Assembly (NCBI GenBank): GCA_949292525.1
Contig: CASEZJ010000009.1
Location: forward strand, 1 to 63,492
Reading direction: 5' to 3'
DNA from: an uncultured bacterium
Lineage (GTDB): Bacteria; Bacillota_I; Bacilli_A; Acholeplasmatales; Anaeroplasmataceae
DNA length: 63,492 bases
The translations under genes were made by a program, and so were the position numbers. Positions within the stretch are counted from its first letter, which is position 1. The number at the start of each line of letters is the position of its first letter. The notes under the pieces were generated by a model. That model worked only from the letters and a program-made list of their open reading frames with translations. It did no database searches and was not told the DNA's origin. Below are positions 63,015 to 63,492 of the stretch, in pieces.

Positions 63015-63100
63015 AAAAATGTCTTCACTCCCATTTGGTTATTCTTATTTTACTATTTACAACAATCATTTGTTCTTTCATAATTAATTCTTTCAACAAG

Positions 63101-63263
63101 AAAAAACTATGAGTTAACCTCCTTTCGCAGGATTAACAAGTGCTCTGATTGATTATAGAGCGACCTATTGCTGATACCTCAAAGGGTAGTTCTCTTAACA
63201 GCTTTGATAGAAAACTTTATCAATCTACTCTTTAACAAGAGAATTAAGATTTGGTTCCTTACG
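63101..63263 (-). ncRNA. structured leader RNA, class not recognised
   Basis: An extended -10 TGATATAAT (63278-63270, minus) starts the transcript. Then come stems AAGAGAA/TTCTCTT (63237-63243 with 63190-63196) enclosing TTGATA/TATCAA, then TACC/GGTA, then GCTCT/AGAGC (63142-63146 with 63157-63161), and a terminator GTTAATC/GGTTAAC (63113-63119 with 63130-63137) with a U6 tract. This promoter-aptamer-terminator shape is that of a riboswitch or attenuator. I could not match it to a known class. Confidence 0.45.
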
Positions 63264-63308
63264 TTTCAAATTATATCAAAAATTAATGAAAATTCAATTT
63301 ATAGAAGC

Positions 63309-63338
63309 AAAAGACTAAGGATTTTACTCCTCAGCCTT
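63309..63338 (-). terminator. terminator of the gene running off the right edge
   Basis: An 11-bp stem with two G-U pairs (63311-63321 with 63328-63338) followed by a short U run on the minus strand. Confidence 0.65.
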
Positions 63339-63399
63339 AATTATTATATGTATTAGGTTTTTAAGATTAATTATTAAATAGTTTAATAATGTAAGATGA

Positions 63400-63492
63400 T
63401 TAATCATTAGTTTTCAATTGCCACTTGTCATGCTTATTTGCTCTAGAGCCAACAATTATGCCTTTTTTCTTCAATGCTGAAAATATTCTTCT
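63400..63492 (-). CDS. partial gene, C-terminal end only
   Basis: The minus strand at the right edge reads a 30-codon open frame ending in TAA: FSALKKKGIIVGSRANKHDK and a short tail. The gene continues beyond the window. Too little is visible to name it; a winged-helix or similar DNA-binding end is conceivable. Confidence 0.55.
   Translation of the reverse strand, partial: RRIFSALKKKGIIVGSRANKHDKWQLKTND

Overview
The window looks like a chromosome segment of a low-GC Gram-positive anaerobe (Firmicutes; an Erysipelotrichia- or Mollicutes-related gut bacterium would fit, but I cannot place it further). Reasons: very AT-rich DNA, strong AGGAGG ribosome binding sites, TTGACA/TATAAT promoters, many U-tailed intrinsic terminators, a T-box, preQ1, manganese and fluoride riboswitches, and pyruvate:ferredoxin oxidoreductase. 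TGA is read as stop (for example at the ends of lrgA and of the antiporter at 11969), so the standard bacterial code applies.

Layout. 1-4.6 kb: str operon on the minus strand (rpsL-rpsG-fusA-tuf). 4.7-5.8 kb: AEC-family transporter and tRNA-Arg(CCU). 6.0-11.5 kb: an accessory patch next to tRNA-Arg, flanked by 34-nt direct repeats, holding lrgAB, a relE remnant, a DUF4143-type ATPase with 33-bp tandem repeats upstream, a candidate type I toxin, a Phd/RelE-type toxin-antitoxin pair, a candidate small RNA, an integrase C-terminal remnant and a broken ATPase. 11.6-20 kb: cation/proton antiporter with a divergent LysR regulator, cysteine-desulfidase-type enzyme, SDR enzyme and queuosine-precursor transporter behind a preQ1 riboswitch, malQ, and mntP behind a Mn riboswitch. 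20-24.7 kb: four-gene sugar operon (isomerase, mutarotase, HAD phosphatase, FGGY kinase). 24.8-28.4 kb: PFOR. 28.5-34 kb: tRNA-Thr with a truncated tandem copy, flippase-like membrane protein, GT8 glycosyltransferase, pyrG with a CTP-type attenuator, class II aldolase and an RpiB-like isomerase. 34-44 kb: GT4, GNAT, acidic protein, lysS, aminotransferase, a heterodimeric ABC exporter, hflX. 44-49.5 kb: degV, M3 peptidase, XRE/membrane pair, and Phe T-box-controlled aroF-pheA. 49.6-57.7 kb: tRNA-Leu(CAG), S66 peptidase, two unknown proteins, ROK kinase, transposase-like zinc-ribbon protein, Lrp regulator, second heterodimeric ABC exporter. 57.7-63.5 kb: NAD-linked operon (nnrD, GGCT, acetyltransferase, zinc-less sirtuin), double zinc-ribbon protein, a CPA antiporter under a fluoride riboswitch, cytidine deaminase, and two small unknown genes behind a structured leader.

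Most genes are ordinary. RNA-level control is the richest theme: five recognised cis-acting RNA classes plus two unrecognised structured RNAs. The best candidate for something undescribed is the accessory patch at 6-11.5 kb, especially the small membrane protein at 9.1 kb with its overlapping inverted-repeat RNA, and the orphan hairpin RNA at 10.2 kb.
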